35,000 nt of DNA. It comes from Prorocentrum cordatum. Taxonomy: Eukaryota; Sar; Dinophyceae; Prorocentrales; Prorocentraceae. A model generated the notes under the pieces. It saw only the letters and a list, made by a program, of their open reading frames with translations. It was not told where the DNA came from and made no database searches. The stretch covers positions 394,163 through 429,162 of the forward strand of contig CAUYUJ010004002.1 in assembly GCA_963575745.1 (NCBI GenBank), read 5' to 3'. Every line of letters begins with the position of its first letter. Position 1 is the first letter of the stretch. The position numbers and the translations under genes are program-made. Positions 1 to 11,600 of this stretch are shown one piece after another.

Positions 1-45
1 TGAAAGCAAAATAATGTTAAGCCCTCAAGCCCACTTAAGCACCCC

Positions 46-205
46 CCGCCCTGCATTCTGCATACCGCGCCAGGCTCCCATAATCTGGGACACCCGTGTG
101 TGTCCCGCCTCGCCCGCCCTGCATACCGCGGCCGCGGGGCCCCCATAGTCTGGGTGCTCTCCCCGCCTCGCCCGCGTTGCATGCCGCGGCCGCCAGCTCC
201 CAGAG
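46..205. repeat. Tandem repeat, about 60-bp unit, 2.6 copies
   Basis: The unit contains CGCCCGCCCTGCAT, then GCATACCGCG, then CTCCCATAATCTGGG. It recurs at about 46, 108 and 169 with moderate divergence; the third copy is incomplete. Confidence 0.75.
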
Positions 206-469
206 ATTCGCGAGAATCCAATGACGATCTCACGAGCAAGGTTTCTAAGCAGGCGTAGCTACCAGATAACCCTACCAGGGAGGAGTCACGGCGTCACGCC
301 GTCCAGGTAACACGACTCCCACAGACATGTAGACCATACATAAAGAGCTGTCGTCCTGGAGAGTAGCCTCGAAATCCTCGCCCCCTTTGGTTTCTTATCG
401 GAGAATGATAAACCTAGGTTCGTTATCTTCAGACTCTCATTGGATCATTGGTCTGTGGATGGATCGGTG

Positions 470-1170
470 GCCTCCTCCTTCCCCGGATCATTTTCATTCC
501 GGAATAATGCATCTGGGGTCGGTATTCCGACAAAATAAACCAAGGTTGATCCCGGTCCAATCTCCTTGTCAGACGGCCCCCCTTCCGCCGGATCATTATC
601 ATTTCAGAATAACGTGCTTTAGTTCACTATTCCCAAAACATGACGAGCCCCAGTTTATGTTTCAGAAATAACTAGCCAGGGTCAAGATTCTAACATAATG
701 AATCCCAGTTTGGAGGCGCGGGGCTGGGGACAAAAAATAATCAGAATCATTCCGGAATCATGAATCTGGTTTCCGAATATCCGCCTATGGCTCAGGCGAC
801 ACCCCTCAGCCTCCACTATTATCATTCCAGAATTAAAAATTGGAGTTCATTATTCCCGATACGTTACTAACCCCAATCAATATACCCAGAACACTATAAA
901 CCCAAATTGATATCTCTGTGGGTCGACATGCCCGGAACATTATAGGCCAAGGTTTATAAGATTCACCGGGGGACATTATGAACCCCAGCCAATATGTCCA
1001 GAAATTAAAACCCAAATTCGTAATGTTCCTGGGGGGGACATTATGAACCTTGGTCGGTAACCCCGGAACGTTATAAACCCAGGTTCATACTTTTCCCGTG
1101 GGGCCACTCTAGAGGCCGAGGCGGTCACCACATTCCCCTGCGGTGTCACAACAAACAACTTTACAACAGA
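470..1170. repeat. Field of degenerate palindromic ATTATGAACC repeats
   Basis: Variants of GGAACATTATGAACC followed by CAGGTT, and of the inverted form, recur every 30 to 60 bp: near 500, 590, 690, 745, 825, 935, 975, 1035 and 1065. A stray copy (CCCAGGTTGATATC) lies near 1663. Each unit combines a CCxGGAAT/CxTTAT half with an AACCxxGGTT half. Confidence 0.6.
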
Positions 1171-2617
1171 TAAACCTTGGCTCTGGGGCAGGGCTGGGTG
1201 GCGCTGGCGGTCTGTTTCATCCGCTGCCACTTCCGCCACCAGCCTTCCCGACCTCTGGCATCTGGTTCCACGCGGCCTGCGCAGCAGGATGCAGGCGGCT
1301 GTGCACTCTCAACCTGCCTTTAAACAGCAGCTTCGGAGCAGTAGTGGCACCACGCGTCCAGGCATTGTGCGCAAAATACAATGCATCACGGACTGAAGCA
1401 AATCGAACGTCGGCTTCCTGACTGAGGCGAAGTGACAGAAAAAAGGAGGGGAGAAAAACAATCATGCCCATGAGTGGGCATTTCATTACGCAACCATCGA
1501 TCAAACAGCTCGCGAAGCTGCGGGCACACGGAATAGTGCCTGAGGCAGTATCGTGCGTGATTCCCTCGACATCTAAACATACACCTCTTCGCACCAGTCT
1601 GGAAACGCGCCGCCGTACATAGCCCCCGACAGGCAAACCGTATTTATGGCATCGCAAAGTAAGCCCAGGTTGATATCTTTTTGGGGTTTGTCCTGGTCGC
1701 TACAAACGTGCATCCACAACCAACATCGGGGTCGCACATGGATAACATAAATCCATGGCATACATCAATCACACACGCGCACATCAAGAAGATCGCCCAT
1801 ACCACAACAAAAATTACGGGGTCCACTAGCATGCAGCCAGCAACAGGCGTAACTGGCCATTGCCATGCATGAGTAACATGCGCCCATCACACACATCAGC
1901 ACTACACAGCGATAACATACACCATTCTCATACACCAAACACAGCCATAACTAACAATCACAGATGGTCCGCACAATGAACATACATCGACAACAGCGCT
2001 GGGAAGACACGCGGCCACATCTGTTTGCACCTCTCGCCCATGCCAATCCCATTCCACGCTGGAGACGACGAGGACAAACAACGAGGAAACACGACGAAAA
2101 CGACGACAGAGGCGGCGGCAACGGCCGCGGAGGCGACCGGCGACGGGGCGCGATTCCCACCGCCACCCGTGAGGAGGGCACCAAGCTGCGAACACAAGGC
2201 TTCAGTCGTTGAGTAGCTGTGAGCACCACAAATAGTATTGGTCCTCCTCTTTCTCCCCGTCGCCACCATCATCATCCCCAACTCCTCCTGGGCCTGTGAG
2301 AACCGCCATATCCAGCGAGCCCCACACATGCCTGTGAACACCACATCGTGTCTGCCTGTCAGCACAATAAACATGCCCGTGAACATCGCAACAGACCTGT
2401 GGAAGAACACCCCCCCCACGTTCGTTACCATGATAGCAGGGGGGCGGAAAGGGGAAGCCTCCAGTGACAAACGTTACGGGTTCGCCAGAAAAAAAAGTGT
2501 CGAACATTATTATGACTTCTCGCTCTGCTGGTTCTTGTCCTGGATAGATACCCGACTGCACCTACGCCGAAATCGACGAACAAAAACGCCCGCGCTACTG
2601 TTATTCGCTTCCCCCAC

Positions 2618-2720
2618 CCCCGCTGCGCTCCGCAGGAGGCACAGGGTCGTTGTTCAGCGCGGTGGTGATGATGGGGATCAGGAACGCCGCAGTCTTGCCG
2701 CTTCCTGTCTGCGCAGTGAC
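2618..2720 (-). CDS. Helicase exon 6: Walker A (motif I)
   Basis: The exon reads VTAQTGSGKTAAFLIPI followed by ITTALNNDPVPPAERSG. AQTGSGKT is motif I of DEAD-box helicases: the Lys and Thr bind the phosphates and Mg of ATP. TAAFLIPI continues the helix as in DDX3 and Vasa. The acceptor GGGGAG|GTC gives direct continuity with exon 5. The donor is set at the GT at 2617-2616 (GTGGGGG), leaving phase 1, because the frame reaches a stop at about 2602-2600. This donor is a best guess. In relatives about 15 to 25 variable residues follow before PTREL, so the next exon should begin close to that motif. Confidence 0.93.
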
Positions 2721-5585
2721 CTCCCCGCTCTGGCGGCAGGGGGAGGAGCGGGACGAGCCGGCATGAACCGGACGGGCCCTGGCCTTTCAGGGCCCTCCCT
2801 GAGGAGGAGGAGGAGGAGGAGGAGGAGGAGGAGGAGGAGGAGGAGGAGTAAGAGGAGGCCCTGGGACAATCATCCCACCAGCCCTTTGGGCTAGGGCGGT
2901 CTTGCCATAGGTTCCTGCCCTCTTCCAAAACCCGCTTCCCTTCGGGGAGGGGTACCCTCCCCCTCCCCTCCCTGAGGTTTCTTGGGGCGGGCCGCGATGG
3001 GTTTGAGGGTCCCTTTTCGCCCAAGATGGCTTCAAGAGGGCCTCCGATGTTCCAAGACGGCGGCCTCCAAAATGGCTTAAGATAGACGACGATGGTTCAA
3101 GACAGTTTCCGACATATCTCCAGGAGGCCCGACGAGGGCCACAAGATGGTTCCAAGTGCAGCCCCCTCAGGACCTCCTATCCAAGAAGCCCAGATCCTTC
3201 AAAACCTTGAGAACATAAATGATGTTTGCTTACTCGCCTTTTCGCTTCTGATGCGCTTTGAGGCCGCCGATGGCCCCAAGATGGCGCAAGAGAGGCCCCC
3301 GAAGGCCCTTAGGGGCCCCCCAGACGGCCCCACGAGCGCCCAAGAGTGGCCCAAGAGGCGATTTTGATAGCCCCGGGGGGAGGAACATTTGGGACCGCCC
3401 CCCCCTTTCTGCAAGATGGCACCATGAGGTCCTCCAGGGCCCCAAAGATGTTCTTGGGAACATATTGATGACCCCAAGGAGTCCTCCAGGGCCTCCAACA
3501 GAGCACCAAGATAGTCCCATGACCCCCCAAGAGAATCCGAAGACCATCCAAAAGAGTCCCAATAGGGATCCAAGAGGCGATGTTGAGGGATGGTTCTGTG
3601 TTCGTCCTCGTTGTCCTCCTCCTCCTCCTCCTCGTCTACGTCCTCGTCCTTGCCCTCATCGTTTGCCTTGTCCTGATGCTCCTCTTCTTCATCGTCGTCG
3701 TCGTCTTCCTCCTCCTCCTCTTCTTTTCCTCGCACCCGCGCGGGCCCCAGAGATGGCCCGAAGAGGGCCTCCAAGGCCACCCCCCTGCTCCCAGAGATCT
3801 CTCTGTTCACCCTGGTTGCCCGCTCTGTTTCACTACATGCGTCTCTTCGTCCCTTTTCCTGCCAACTCTCGTGGTTAGGGCTTCCGGTAGGACTGGTGGG
3901 GTTGCGCGAAGCGTGAAGAAATACTCGACGCACAGATCCTCACATGAACATCTCATTGTCTGACAGGTCCCGCTGTGACTGCCTGGCTGTGAATGTCTGA
4001 GTGCGAGTGCGAGCCTAGATGGACGACGGGCACAACCACGATGGCGACGACGGCGGCTACGATGAGGGACAGCGGCGACATCGACAACACCTCACAAATA
4101 TGCGAAGAACAAGTCCCTCCCCTCCCGTTCCTCTTCCTCCTCGCCTTACCCCCTCCCTGCTCTTCCCCCGCCCGCCCTTTTCCCTCCCCCTGGGTCCGCC
4201 TCCTTCCTCCTCCGTCCTCTCTCCTCCTGCGCCCTCCACTTCTATCATCCTCGTCCTCCCTCCTCCTGCGTCTTCCCGCCTCCTCCCTGGTTAAGCCCCA
4301 CCCCCCCCCTCCTGGCGACAAACTCATATCTGCTTCCTCTTCCTCCTCGCCGTGGCCCCTCCGCTCTCTTCCTCCCTCCTCCCTTCTCCCTCCTCCTGCT
4401 TCCTCCTGAGTCCTCTTCCGTCCTCTCTGCTCCTCACTGGCGGGCGTCCTCTTCCATACGTCGATGTGATCAATCATGGGGCTCCGAGTGGACAGGAGTC
4501 GAACGTGCAGAACGAGCGCCTCGCTCGAGACATCCACACAATGTGGGAGTGAACGGGCGGTGTCCGACCCCTTCCTTCGCCTCCCCAAGTCCTGCACAGG
4601 AGCTGGGCGGCGTCCCACATTGCTTCAGCAGGCGAAAATCGCGCGCGCACGGGCGCGCGTCCGCACGCGCCTGAAAGCGCACCGCCACACCAGCCCGCGG
4701 AAATTGTTCAAGCTCCTCCTCCCTCGCCTCCGTCGATCTCCCCCTCCTCCTCCTCCTCCTCCTCCTCCTGCTCCTGCTCCTGCTCCTCCTCCTCATCCTC
4801 CTCCTCCTCCTCCTCCTCCTCCTCCTCCTCCTCCCCCTCATCCTCCTCCTGGCTCGTCTCCTCCTCCTCGTTCCCTCCTCCTCAACAATTACTCAATGTG
4901 AATGTGCCTGCTCCTCTTCCCTGGGCAACTACTGGTTTGATTTGCAACCGTATGCCACGCATACTCCTTTCACACGCGCACGCACACGATTGCCCTAATG
5001 TGGTGTCCGTCATCTCGGGTCAGACCGTTCTCGGCCCCTCATAAGTTTCTGCACTGGTTACAGCGCTGACTGTGCTCAGCGATTTCGTTAAAAGAAAAAA
5101 CCTCCATCCATCGGAACGTCGCTCTCGCCGCACCACTGTCCATACTCGGGCGTGCGCCAAATTGGTGCTCCTGCTGAAGCGCCTGCCACGCTTCAGGATT
5201 TCCGATCGAGTTCCCGTCCAGTGGATCCACGCTCTCGCCGCAGCGCTGACCATTCTCTTATATCAACAACGATGTGCATCCAATCGCAACGCTTGCCACA
5301 TGTAGAGGTGTCCATGGATCCTCTGTCCCACACAACGACGCTCTGACAGCCACACTGTCCGTACTACTGCAGTCCTTGCCACGTTTCAAAACAAAGTGGC
5401 GCGATCGGGATCCAGGTCTTCTTCCGCATACGACTCTGCGAATTGAGGGGGGCCCAACTCCTTGGAAAGGGATGGGAGGCATGGGTATGATGTCAGATAT
5501 GGCGCGAGCACGCCAATTTCGTCCTCCTCCTCCTCCTCCTCCTCCTCTCTCCCTCCTCCTCCTCCTCCTCCTCCTCCTCCTCCTC

Positions 5586-5617
<32 letters not shown>

Positions 5618-8600
5618 TCCTCCTCCTCCTCCTCCTCCTCTCCTCCCTCCTCCTCCTCCTCCTCCTCCTCTGCTCCTCCTCCTGCTGCTGCTCCTCCTCC
5701 TCCTCTCCTCCTCCTCCTCCTCCTCCTCCCTCCTCCTCCTCCTCCTCCTCCTCCTCCTCCTCCTCCTCCTCCTCCTCCTCCTCCTCCTCCTCCTCCTCCT
5801 CATCATCATCATCATCATCCCTCTCCTACTCCTAGCATTCCTCCTCTCCCCCCCCTCCTCGATCCTTGGTCTTCCTCAGAGGTCTTCGGAGGTCCCAAAC
5901 GGGACTCCGACATCCCGAAAGGTGCCCAGGGGCAACCACAAGCCTCTGGAGACCCCCCGATGGAGCCCGAACCTTTCCAGCACCTGGACCCTGAAAGCTC
6001 GAACTGAGTTCCTCGATCCTCCTCCTCCTCCTCCTCCTCCTCCTCCTGCAGCTCCGCCTCCTCCGGACTCCACACAAATGCCCCCCTGGGTCTGCTGGAG
6101 CGCCGGGCGACCATCACATCGGTGCCAGAGCACACCGCGGGTATGGAGTACTTCTGTACGGGCGTGGGCACGTTGTATCCGCACTTCTCGATCGACGCTC
6201 TCAACTCCTGCGCAAACGAGGACGAGGATCGGGGGCGTCCAAGAATGGGGGTCGCAAATGATGGCCCGAGGCAGGTACGCGGAGGGTTGGGGAGCCAGGG
6301 ACGCATCAAAAGGAAAAGAGGGGGCCATGACTTCCAGGGAGATATCATGGCAACCCATGATATCCGCCAACACACACATACGCACACACATATACACAGA
6401 CACACGCACCTACAGCACGAGCGCATTTGCTTAGTCGCGGCCACAACGGGCGTTATGGGGGGGGCATAACGTAGCGCCCCCCCCCCCCCCAAGACTGTGG
6501 TGCCGGACGCGCTGCCTGCGGCAGTGCCAGGGACGCTCCGAGGGGGGGAGCGTTACATCATGGGGGGGAGGGCGGGGGAGAGGGTAGGGGGCACAACGCG
6601 CGTTATGGCCCAGGGGGAAACAAGACTCTCCTAGTCATCACCCCCCTCGGCCGCCCCCCAGATGAGCAAGAGAGCGCCTGCTCTTCTCTGGGTCATGGCC
6701 GAAGGGCCCATCATTGGGCCTCAGGAGCGGCGTGCTTGTCCTCCCGGCCAAGCCGATCATGGGCCTCATGGTGGGCCTGGCCAGGATCGATGAGGTGGAT
6801 GGCTGACGTCCAGCACGAGGAAGAGGAGGAGGGGAAGGAGCCTTGACCTTGCTCTGGTGGGACGTCCATGATGGACAAGGACCCTCATGGAGGGAGAGGA
6901 GGGAGAAGGCGGAGAAGCAGGACGATGAGAGAGACTGATAATGGAACGAGGGCGAGAAGGCCGACAGAGAACGTGGACGAGGGAAGCGAGACAGAAACGG
7001 CACTGAGGAGGGGGAGGCAGGAGCAGGCGGCGGCGGCGCTCGACAGGAACACGAGTCAGGTCTGAGGTGCAACTATACATTCTGGCATGCTCAGGCTCCT
7101 CGAGAGGAGCAGCGGCGACAGGAGGAGCGGTATATGAGGAGGATGCCTGGAGGAGAGAGGAGAAGTAAGCGAGAATAACGATGATAATATTAGTAGTAGT
7201 CGTAATAATAATGATAATAATAATAATAACTAATATAAGTATAACAATAATGATAGTACTAAGGACATGCAATGAACTGACATACAAAATGTTACTACGA
7301 ATGATAATCTTGAATTTGGGACGCTGTGCCGCTGTGCTGCTGTGCTAACGTCTGGGCTTCTTCAGGCAACCTCTCGTCGACACGGCCAGCCCGGGTCTCG
7401 AAATCCTGGCCACAACGCGCCCAGTCCGAGGGGCCGACCTTGAGGTCTGGACCCAGGCTCACCCCTTCCCAGTTTTGGGAAGCGACTCCTGGGAAGTCTT
7501 TGTAAGATCGTTAAAAGGCTAATATTAAGACCGATGAAGGGGCCACTTAGCCAGATTAGGCTCTATGCCCCTCGATTGAAACCCTACTAAGTCCGTCAGC
7601 GAGGACCTGGCGGAATTATGAAGGATGAGGTCTGTTTTCGACCACGGATAACCCAGCGCCGATGCTGAATTTAACCTCCCAGGGGTTATATCCTAAGGTA
7701 CCTATCAAAGATGGGACGCTTACAAGATCAACTCGAGAGGGTGATTCACATCCAGTAAGACCTCGTGGGGGTGAACGTATCGAAGAGGAGGGGCTCAGCT
7801 GCGTCGCCTCGATAGCTTAATGTGAGGGGCAACGATAGGGGGGATAGGGATAGGGATGGAAGAACCTGGAATCGGCGATACATCGCCGATAGATCGGCGA
7901 TAAGCCTCCGATGGTGAATCCGCACGTTCCCGTGCAGGTTGGGGCCATCGGGCCCCTATCAGCGATCAGTCGGCGATTGGGAGTCGATGAAGCCCCCCCT
8001 ATGCATGTTCCCCCCAATCGTTGCCCCTGATAATGACACATCCCACCCCGTCTGTCCGACTCCTTGGGAAGGCTGTACTTCTCGCAGGCTTCCTGGAAAC
8101 TGCTGATGGGCTGCTCCTTGCCCGTGCCGCCGATGGTCTCCACCGGGATGTCGTCGTACTCGCCGGCCGCGCTTCTCTCAGGTGGCTGCACCCCGCGGCT
8201 GGGCACCGCGGGGGCGGGGCCAGTCCGCCCTCGCAAGGGATCACGGAGGCCGCGAGGACGGACTCGCCCGAGACTGCCAAGGGCGGACGCAGAGATGACT
8301 GCCTACCAGACCACCCCAACCCAAAACGAAGATCCGAATTTCGGGTTTGGGGGGAGGTACGGGCTTCATAAGTGCTTCTACTGGAAATGTAAAGCAACTC
8401 GGGACCTTCGGGCTGGGTTGGGGTGGTTTGGTGGCCGGCGAAGAGAGGGGGGCGGGAAGGGCGGCCGCCTCAGCCCGAGCAGGCCTTCTGGGGACGTGCC
8501 GCAACCGAGCCTGCCAGCACCACGTCCTGCCGCCGCGAACCCTGCCCTGCGGCGGAGAGCGGGGACTGCGAGGAGGGGAGAGGCGGAGGCCAGACATGCG

Positions 8601-11600
8601 GCGCCCTCATTCTCTCAACACGGGGTCCCTGGAAATCCCGACCCGTGCCCCGGGACCTGTTTTTCATCCTGGGTCGTGTTTGATCCCCGAGATCCGACAT
8701 AGCGAAAACATCGCAACATCGCAAACAAAAATACGCCTGGAGCCCTGGACCCCATCATCCTGCCTCATTTTTCGAGCTGGATCGATGTGTCTGTGAGGGT
8801 CCCAGGGCCAGGCGGAAACGCCCGGCTCGCAAACGCCCGGCCCGAAAAATTGCGACGCCAGTCCGGGATAGTCCTTGGGCCCGGGACGGGCCCCCTGGGG
8901 CCCATGACGACGAAAAGCCTCCAGCCCCGACTTCTTCAGGACGCGGGCACGTCGGGAGCCGCTCCCGCCGCGCTCCTCCGCGCCGGCGCCAGGACGACGG
9001 CGGCCCGTCGCTCCAGCTGGGGCGACGGGGCCTGCGCAGATGCGCTGCCCCCCTGGCCAGGCCTAGCCTGGGCCCAGGCTGCCAGGATGGACCAGCCAAA
9101 AGGCGATGCCAATCTCGGGAATGCGACACCGGAAACTTTGAGATCGGCGTCGAGATGAGGCGATGCCAGTCTTGGGGGCAGGGCTCTGTTCCAGGCTGGT
9201 TTAGGGGAACAAGGAGTGACATAAACATAAAAGCTCGGAGGCCTGCGCGGATTTCTCGGATCGGCGCTGGACCTCCCTCCCTGGCGCGCGGAGCGCGCCA
9301 GGGGCGGCGCCGGAGGCGCCGCCTGGGGGCCCCAGCGCCGATCCGAGAAATCCGCGTGGACCTCCGAGTTTTTCTGTGTATGTCACCTTTTTGTTCCCCT
9401 ATGGTTGGCTGCGGCGTGCACACTGCTCACCAGCGCGAAGGCTGCCCTGCGGCGGAGGCGGAGAAGACGGCGAGGAGGGGAGGGGTGGCAGAGGAGCGGC
9501 GTGGCGGGCGTGCGGCGCGCGCCCGTGCCCACGGCGGCGCTAAGAGCAGCAAGCGGCGCGGCCCTGCCAACGGCGGCCACGACGACTGCCAGCCGACACA
9601 CGTCTTTCTGCGGCAGCCCATGGGAGCCTCCCGTGTCGTCTTCCTGGCTCGTGCGAGCGACGCTAACTGACGCTAGAAGAACACTGACAGAACGCACATC
9701 GAGGCCAAATCGACGCTGATCGACGCCAAGCCGGCAAATTCTCATCGATTGACAGACGCTAGCGCGCGGGCGAATACCCTCCAAAGAAGACGGCATTGCG
9801 AGGACGCGCAAGGCTCGCAGGCTCGCATGAGCTGCTACCGAAGAAGCGGGTCTTACGCCAGACGGCATGGCGACCTTACCCCGCGGCTTACGCGGGCCGC
9901 CAGCGCGACACGCAGCCGTGGAAGCGGGGGCGCTCACGCGCGACCTTACGCAGGAAACCGACTCGCGCATATCGGCGCCATCGACCCCTTTTTCTCGTCT
10001 CTCTCATGTGAACCCTCCGCCTGCAGGTCAGATGTCAGACACATCGGGTAGTGTGCAAATTTTGAAATACGTCTCCAGCAGAAACTTCCCACGAGGAGCA
10101 GCACAGGCTCGTCTCGAGGTCCTCTCTGCGCGCAGGCGCGAAGAGTCTGGCCGCCGGCGGCACGTGGTCTGGCGATCTCGTAGCCCTGGGAGACAAGATG
10201 AGTCACCATCGATTCGGGACATCGGATCGAATCGAAATGCGCGTCGAATCGGCCTGCATCGGCACGGAGCCGAAATCGGATCAGATCGGCTGAGCCAAGA
10301 TGCACAGCAGCGCCATGCAAGGCAACGGGCCACATCGGATGGTCGGAATCGCATCGGATCGAGACGGTCGAAATCGATACCGAATCGGATCGATCGGATC
10401 GAAGTGGGCCCTGGGAGACACAGAACCCTCGGGCGCCACAGGAGACGCGCCCGCCCACATGATCTTCGGCACGCCGTGGGGCCCCTGGAGGCGCTGGAAA
10501 TGAGGGGGAACGCTGGACGCGGGAGATGCTGGGATGGCTCAGGGGGCGGGAGCATCGACAGGCCCCCGACAGCGAATCCGCTCCTTCCCAGGGCGGGGTG
10601 GGCTCTCATGCCCCCGCCGGCGATCGGTGGGCCACTGGGGGTCGCTGCGTCCTCCCTGAGCCCATCCGCCCCTGGCACAAGAGGCCGCCCCCGAGGCAAC
10701 GAGACGGAGCGGGGCAAACGGAGTCCAGAAGCGTGGCTCGGGAGGGGCCCGCAAGGTCTGCACGGAGCGCTGCTATGCCTCGCCCCCTGTCTCTGGAGGC
10801 ACAGCAAGGGGCTCCGGCTGCGCGCCACACCTCGCGACACCGTCGCTCCCCCGGCTGACGTCTCACCCATGGTGCCTAGAGCATTGCCGAAGGCATCTCG
10901 ATGAGATATTCCACTTGGGATGCGCTCGAGGAGAGGGATGACAGCAGAAGTGCACGGGAAGGCGCTTACCTTGTCGAAGTTGATTCCGGCGGTCACGTGC
11001 GCTTCGGACTTGAAAATCTGACGCTCCTGTCCCCCTCCGTCCATGCAGGCGGTCTTCCCCCGACAGATTACAGTGAATGTATAACCCTGTGTGTAGGTGT
11101 GCCTGCGCTCCACCAGCTCGGCGGCGAGCGAAGCGGGGGAAGCGAGAAGGAGAAGCACTTCTCAGAAGGCGGCGGGACTTCTCAGCAGCCCTCGCGTCTC
11201 CTGAGAAGTTGCTTATGTATACAGGGAAGCCTTAGAATTTAGAAACTTCTCAGAAGGCCGGGGCACTTCCGAACTTTCTGAGAAGGCCCGCCCCTTATCA
11301 CTTCCATCGCCTTAGGGCTGGTCCAAGACAGTTACGGTGCCCCGCACGGACGTGCCCCAAACAGTGCCCCACAATTTACAGCTTGTTGTTCACATGCGGT
11401 GTGTTTCGCGATTGGATTCCTGGTTTGCCGGGTACCCTCGTGGCCCCTTCCCTTGTTTGCCCGATACCTTTCTGGCCCTCTATTCTTGCTTGCCCAATCC
11501 CCAAGGCCCCCCTTCGAGGCCCTTTGGGATCCAACTTTGCGTCGCGAAGCCGTTGCGACACGGCGCCAACACAACGCGCCGCAGCGCTGCACTGACACGG

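Larger units (their letters stand above)
1..2617 (-). other. Intron 6 of the helicase gene, truncated by the window edge
   Basis: No sequence encoding PTREL, DEAD or later helicase motifs was found on the minus strand here, so the stretch is read as intron. It holds a tandem repeat (46-205), a field of degenerate ATTATGAACC repeats (about 470-1170) and short reiterations around 2325-2415. Between 1170 and 2325 it is complex, with CA-rich stretches near 1780-1970, and contains nothing I recognise. Confidence 0.6.
2721..6111 (-). other. Intron 5 of the helicase gene, GT-AG type, 3391 bp
   Basis: The intron begins GTCGCC and ends GGGGAG, followed by GTCACT, so GGTC stands at both junctions. It joins DVM to VTAQTGSGKT without change of phase and with the exact family spacing. 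Most of it is low-complexity triplet repeat (2801-2848, 3590-3730, 4085-4440, 4735-4880, 5521-5820, 6019-6065) plus the family E array at 2985-3560. The remainder (3740-4080, 4890-5520) is complex sequence without a recognised gene. Confidence 0.85.
6208..8062 (-). other. Intron 4 of the helicase gene, GA-AG type, 1855 bp
   Basis: The intron begins GAGTCGG and ends TTGCGCAG, followed by GAGTTG. The six bases AGGAGT occur at both junctions, so the splice point could slide by a few bases, but no placement gives GT at the 5' end. GA donors are known from dinoflagellates. The intron contains a small inverted-repeat element with a TAATG duplication (7823-8030), an AT-rich triplet tract, C/G-rich hairpins and a CA repeat. 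About 500 bp (7290-7815) is complex sequence without a recognised feature. Confidence 0.8.

Noticed and set aside
1386-1580. Minus-strand LRELFDRW as a possible PTREL motif
   Set aside because: The residues before and after do not fit DEAD-box motif Ia, and no other helicase sequence adjoins.
2801-2848. Telomere-like or G-quadruplex function of the GAG/CTC tracts
   Set aside because: The units are not telomeric and have only GG, not GGG, runs. They are explained as microsatellites.
5274-6434. Longest open frames, rich in Leu, Pro or Ser
   Set aside because: They are translations of the (CTC)n repeat. The real coding in this interval is the Q-motif exon on the other strand.
7300-7815. Possible rRNA fragment
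   Set aside because: The stretch looks unusual beside GC-rich repeats, but no conserved rRNA core sequence could be identified.
8063-8075. GT donor GAGAA|GTACAG for exon 4
   Set aside because: It leaves phase 2, and every acceptor next to exon 5 in that phase gives a stop or a helix six residues too short.
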